Source: Phymorhynchus buccinoides (taxonomy: Eukaryota > Mollusca > Gastropoda > Neogastropoda > Raphitomidae). Taken from it: a stretch of DNA of 64,000 nucleotides. Of the stretch, positions 52,457 through 58,400 are shown piece after piece (positions within the stretch are counted from its first letter, which is position 1; each line of letters starts with the position of its first letter). The stretch covers positions 34,159,124 through 34,223,123 of the forward strand of contig CM065690.1 of assembly GCA_017654935.2 (NCBI GenBank). Direction: 5' to 3'. A model generated the notes under the pieces. The model saw only the letters and a list, made by a program, of their open reading frames with translations, had not been told where the DNA came from and ran no database searches. The translations under genes and the position numbers were made by a program.

Positions 52457-55400
52457 CTGAACCCCTGCCTTTAATTTTTTTTCATTTTGGGGAGTTGCAC
52501 CCATGCTGACTAGCAATAGCATGCATGAATGATGTTGCACTGATGACCTGTTTGCTTTCAGAGAGTCAAGGTGTGGGTCGCATCCTGTCGGACAAGGACT
52601 CGGAGTACGACCAGCTGTGCAAGGAGAACCTGTCCACCATCTCCACCTTTGGGGAGGCCTTCATGGAGGTGGTGTGTCGCGACGCCTGTGACGGGCACGA
52701 CATCGGCAGGGTCAGTTATATATGTCATGTCGTGTGGTGTGTGTGCAAGGAGAATCTGTCCACCATCTCCACCTTTGGGGAGGCCTTCATGGAGGTGGTG
52801 TGTCGTGATGCCTGTGACGGGCACGAGATCGGCAGGGTCAGTATATATATATAACCTGCCCACCATCTCCACCTTTGGGGAGGCCTTCATGGAGGTGGTG
52901 TGTCGCGACGCCTGTGACGGGCACGACATCGGCAGGGTCAGTTGTATATGTCATGTGGTGTGTCACGATGCCTGTGACGGACATGACATCGGCATCAGTT
53001 ATAGTGTCATGTCATGTGTGTATTGTGCTGGGTGAGGACCGGCAGCAGCAGTGGCTGGGCTACCTGCTAACCAAGGGCTATCTACATGACTTGTTAGTGG
53101 TGATAATTGTGGCTGAGCTACCTGCTGACCAAGGGCTATCTACATGACAGTTATTAGTGGTGATTATTGTCAACAGATACTGGCGCTGTCAGTGCTGGGT
53201 GAGGACTGGCAGCAGCAGTGGCTGGGCTACCTGCTGACCAAGGGCTATCTGCATGACAGTTATTAGTGGTGATAATTGTGGCTGGGATACCTGCTGCCAA
53301 GGGCTATCTACATGACAGTTATTAGTGGTGATAATTGTCAACAGATGCTGACCAAAGGCTATCTGCATGACAGTTATTAGTGGCGATAATTGTGGCTGAG
53401 CTACCTGCTGACCAAGGGCTATCTGCATGACAGTTATTAGTGGTGATAATTGTGAACAGATGCTGGCGCTGTCAGTGCTGGACGCCCTGCTGGGTGAGGA
53501 CCGGCAGCAGCAGTGGCTGGGCTACCTGCTGACCAAGGGCTACCTGCAACACCTGGTGGATAGCCTGACCCCTGATGGACCCGCCCTGCACGCCGCCCTC
53601 ATGCCCGCGCCCACACAGCTCAGGCCCCTCTACATCTTCCAGACCAAAATGGTCAGTGTGTGTGTGTGAAGGGGTGGGTGGGTGCAGGAGATGGGGTGGG
53701 GGTCTAAGTGGGGATGGGTAGGCGGGAGTGAGTAGTAATAAAGGGCCAGTCACACTGCATACGATTTGACCCCAATACGATACGATTGTGACGATGTCTG
53801 TGAGTCGTGATTCACATTTCCGTCTAAAAATAACTACTTTTTTCGCTCATGTAGGCCCCAATATACGAATCAAATAAAATGTCCGGTACAAAGGTAAGAT
53901 ATTTTATCAGATTCGTGTACGGGAGACAGCAAATATAGTGAACATAAGTCATAACTAGTTGGATTTCATCATATTCATTTAGACAGTAGAATAGCCTGAC
54001 TGAGATTAGTTTATGAATGATTTAGCTATCCCTGCCAAGAGCATGTTTTTGCGTTTACTTTTCTGTTGATTGACAGCTATCTATTCCGGACATATATGTC
54101 TGGAACGACTTGAAATAGTTAAGTTAATAAAACACTGCCATCTGAATGTTATTACCCGAAGAACATTGCATTATTGTTTTGAGTACCATTCCAATCCAAG
54201 AGCTCTCACATTTATTTATTATTTGTTTATTAATATTGTGTTAATGTTGTTAGTTACAGTTTTATCTAAATCATCGTGAGCGAGAATTTAATGACTTGAC
54301 ATTTTACTGCATTCTCACAGTCTCATGTTATCACAGTCATGTAATGTTATGAATGTGTGTGTGGTCAGTCCATGCTGACCAGACTGGGATAGCATTTGTT
54401 GAACATTTAGTGGTGTCAGAGTTACACTGTGCAGTGTTGTGTTTGTGTGGTCAGTCCATGCTGACCAGACTGGGATAGCATTTGTTGAACATTTAGTGGT
54501 GTCAGAGTTACACTGTGCAGTGTTGTGTTTGTGTGGTCAGTCCATGCTGACCAGACTGGGATAGCATTTGTTGAACATTTAGTGGTGTCAGAGTTACACT
54601 GTGGAATGTTGTGTTTGTGTGGTCAGTCCATGCTGACCAGACTGGGATAGCATTTTTGTTGAACATTTAGTGGTGTCAGAGTTACACTGTGCAATGTTGT
54701 GTTTGTGTGGTCAGTCCATGCTGACCAGACTGCTGACCAGACTGGGATAGCATTTTTGTTGAACATTTAGTGGTGTCAGAGTTACACTGTGTAATGTTTG
54801 TGTGGTCAGTCCATGCTGACCAGACTGGGATAGCATTTACTGATTTAGTGGTGTTAGAGTTACACTGTGTAATGTTTGTGTGGTCAGTCCATGCTGACCA
54901 GACTGGGATAGCATTGACTGATTTAGTGGTGTTAGAGTTACACTGTGTAATGTTTGTGTGGTCAGTCCATGCTGACCAGACTGGGATAGCATTTACTGAT
55001 TTAGTGGTGTTAGAGTTACACTGTGTAATGTTTGTGTGGTCAGTCCATGCTGACCAGACTGGGCCAGACCGCAGAGGGAGCACGGACCTTGCTGCGATGC
55101 GGCGTCATGCAGAAACTGGCCGGCTGCTCTGCCCTTGACCTGCGACCCGACAGAGAAAGGTCAGACATGTTGCTCTTGTGCTGTCAGGTTTAGGCTGTCT
55201 TTGGTGATGCAATATAGCATCACTCAAAATAAGTTAAGTGTTGTCTTGTAGTATTCAGGCATCAGAATGGTCAGAGGATCTGCAATTGTCAGAGGACTAA
55301 GGATTTCTGACAGAGGATTGGCTTCTACTGTCAGAGGTTTTGCCTTTTTTATGAATGTTATTTTTTGTGCCAAACAGCATTTGAAAGTGTTTTCTCACAG

Positions 55401-58400
55401 TATTAAGCCTTTTCGGTCATGTTGGAAACTGATTTCAGTGTTGTCCCTTCACAGTCTGGGTGGGGCCTTGATGGCCCTTATAAACCAGTTTTCAGAGGAT
55501 TGGATTTCAGATTATTCTGATGCCTGAGTATTAGATTTTGGTAATATTGTGTAGCATTATTTGTAAATGGGTGTTCCTTTTCAGTGTACATTTTAAGGCC
55601 AAAATCTCATATTTCCTCTAGGATTTTTGGAAGGGATAGACAAGTTTTTTTTCAGTAAAGCTTTGATGAGAAAAAATATTAAAAGGTTGCTGTTCTCCCG
55701 CGTGGTGTTTGTCTCTGTTTTAGTCATTAGACTAGTAACAAAATATAGCTATTTGTATTAAAAAAAATGTCCATGTTTATTAAATGAAATTTTGGCTTGC
55801 TCATCCCAAGAGATCAGAAATTGATTTAATTAAGTTCCGGCATGTGCTGTGTGTGCGCAGCAGTCAGGGGACGTCGATGGAAGGAGACGGGGAGGAGGGC
55901 TTTGTCCCAGACCCCCTGGCCAGGTACAGACTGGTGCTGTCCGCGGCCCTCAAGCTGTGTCTGGCCGTCCTCACTGCACTGGGCCTGGAGAACAAAGAGG
56001 CTGCCGCCCAGGTTCGCACTATGTCCTGTCTGTCTCTACATATATATCAAATTGTCTGGTACTGTCATGACATGGGTGAAACAGGGTTCATAGGGGCCTT
56101 ACCAGTCCTTATAAGTCTTGACAAATTGAAATCTCCAAGTAAGGCCTTACAAGTGCTTACATTCACTTCAAGGTCCTTACAAGTCCTGACAGCTGCCAAA
56201 AACTGCCCTGAGCAGCAAAACCATACTCAAAATACATCGCAGAAGCAGCGATTTTACACTTGAGAAACATCGCTCAGCACCTACTTCACCTTACCCCCCT
56301 CCCCCACCTTCCCGTTTCAACTGACTGCTTAGCAGACAAACGATGCACCCTGAGTTGTCAAGAGAAATTGGACTGAAATCTCGTTCTTTATCCTGGTGTC
56401 GTTTTGCGAGAAAACTCGTATATCGGCTTAGACATTGTTCACAATGCTGGGAAAGTGTTCCTTTCAAGATCGTTGGCTAAAGTAAAAGATGGAGATTATC
56501 TTTACGCCTACAGGTCCTTACTTGGGGATAGCTGAAAGCCCTGGGAACCCTGTGAAACTTTCAGTTTCACACTGATTTCAGTTGTTTTTGTATTGATTTT
56601 ACCAGAAACTGAACTTGAGTATTTAAAAAAATTCATCTAAAAAATAAAATCGCCCACAAGCAATTTTGGACGTTTTAACTTGGTGGTTCTATCCTGGAAG
56701 TCTCTCTCAGGGAATCTTGAAAACACCCATGTTAATAAAATGCATCAAATCAGGGACTAATCTGACGACCCTATTTTCTTAATTTAGGGAAGCAAGGATA
56801 GGCCTAATGTTATACATGTCACAGAGGAATTCCCAGTATTGCAGATAATTTTTCTTCTCTGCCCAGTTCAGTTTAATGGCATTTTTTGGCTGAAAAATGG
56901 CTGGCAGCGAAAGGGTTAACTGTCTGTTTGTCTTGTTATCTCTTGCTCTTGCGTTCCCCTCCTGAATCCTCCAGCAGGGTTCTACCCCTGTACCCCGCCG
57001 GGGCTCTGGGTTGCCCCTGGATCCTCCAGCAGGGTTCTACCCCTGTACCCCGCCGGGGCTCTGGGTTGCCCCTGGATCCTCCAGCAGGGTTCTACCCCTG
57101 TACCACGCCGGGGCTCTGGGTTGCCCCTGGATCCTCCAGCAGGGTTCTACCCCTGTACCCCGCCGGGGCTCTGGGTTGCCCCTGGATCCCTGCCTTTTAG
57201 TGGCTGTTTTTTCATTTTGGGGAGTTGCACCCATGCTGTATTTCTTATTTCTTTTTGCACCAACTGAACTATATATACACAAACAGTTGGACAGACAGAT
57301 CTAAACAGAAGCCTTGCTATTCTCCTGGCCCCATGCAGAGAGAATGACCAGCCACCAGTTGAGGGCTGCAGACAGCACCAGACAGAGGGAGGAAAGAGCT
57401 GAACAGAAGCCTTGTTATTCTCCTGGCCCCATGCAGAGAGAATCACCAGCCACAAGTTGAGGGCTGCAGACAGCACCAGACAGCGTGAACACAGACTGAG
57501 GGAGGAAAGAGCTGAACAGAAGCCTTGTTATTCTCCTGGCCCCATGCAGAGAGAATGACCAGTCACAAGTTGAGGGCTGCAGACAGCGTGAACACAGACT
57601 GAGGGAGGAAAGAGCTGAACAGAACCTTTTTCACTTTGCAGGCCCAGCTCTGTGAGAATGGGAAAATTTGTGACAGAGTATAGGAAAACCAGGCTAAAGT
57701 CGGAAATTATCACTTTTGACGTTTTTATATAATCTGAAAGTTTAAATTCTACAGACTGAAAAGCAAAAAACAGAATTGATCTATCTGGCATAGTCTTTTT
57801 TCTATAATTTTTTAAAGTTGACGAAATACACAGAATCAAGTATAACTAAGCTACCTGTTTTTGTGCATTGCTAAGAATGTCTCTCAGCGACTTTAGCCGG
57901 ATTTTCCCATACTCTATCACATTTCTTTAAGTATAACTGATTGAAATAAAGTAACGTGATTTACATACATAGTGAACTGTTTCAGGTGATGCTGTTTATC
58001 ATCTCCCATGGGGATGTGTTCAACACCATCCTCCGTGGTCGCTCTCCTTCCCTGGACCTGGCGGCCATGCGCGAGCTGTCTCTGACCACCGCCGTCATTG
58101 CCCGCGCCAACTGTCAAGGTAAGGAGAGCCCCGCGACAGCTTTAGCATTAACCCTTTCATCACCACTGTCGCCTCTTGGCGCCACAATAATTTAACACCC
58201 ATGTCACTAAAGGGCATCACATGAGGGTCTGGTATCCAGTGACCTTATGTTCTTCATTTTGGGAGGTAAGGACAGGCCCTATTTTATGCATGTCAAAGAG
58301 GAATCCCCAATATTGCAAACAAAATCTTTTCTCTATCCAGGTAAGTTTAATGGTAAATTTTGTAGATTTCTTTGCTGATTAAATATGCAGATCTCTTGTG

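Noticed and set aside
54682..55138. Repeat proteins on both strands (WSAWTDHTNITQCNS; FVWSVHADQTG)
   Set aside because: They are wrong-frame and antisense readings of the exon 30 acceptor array.
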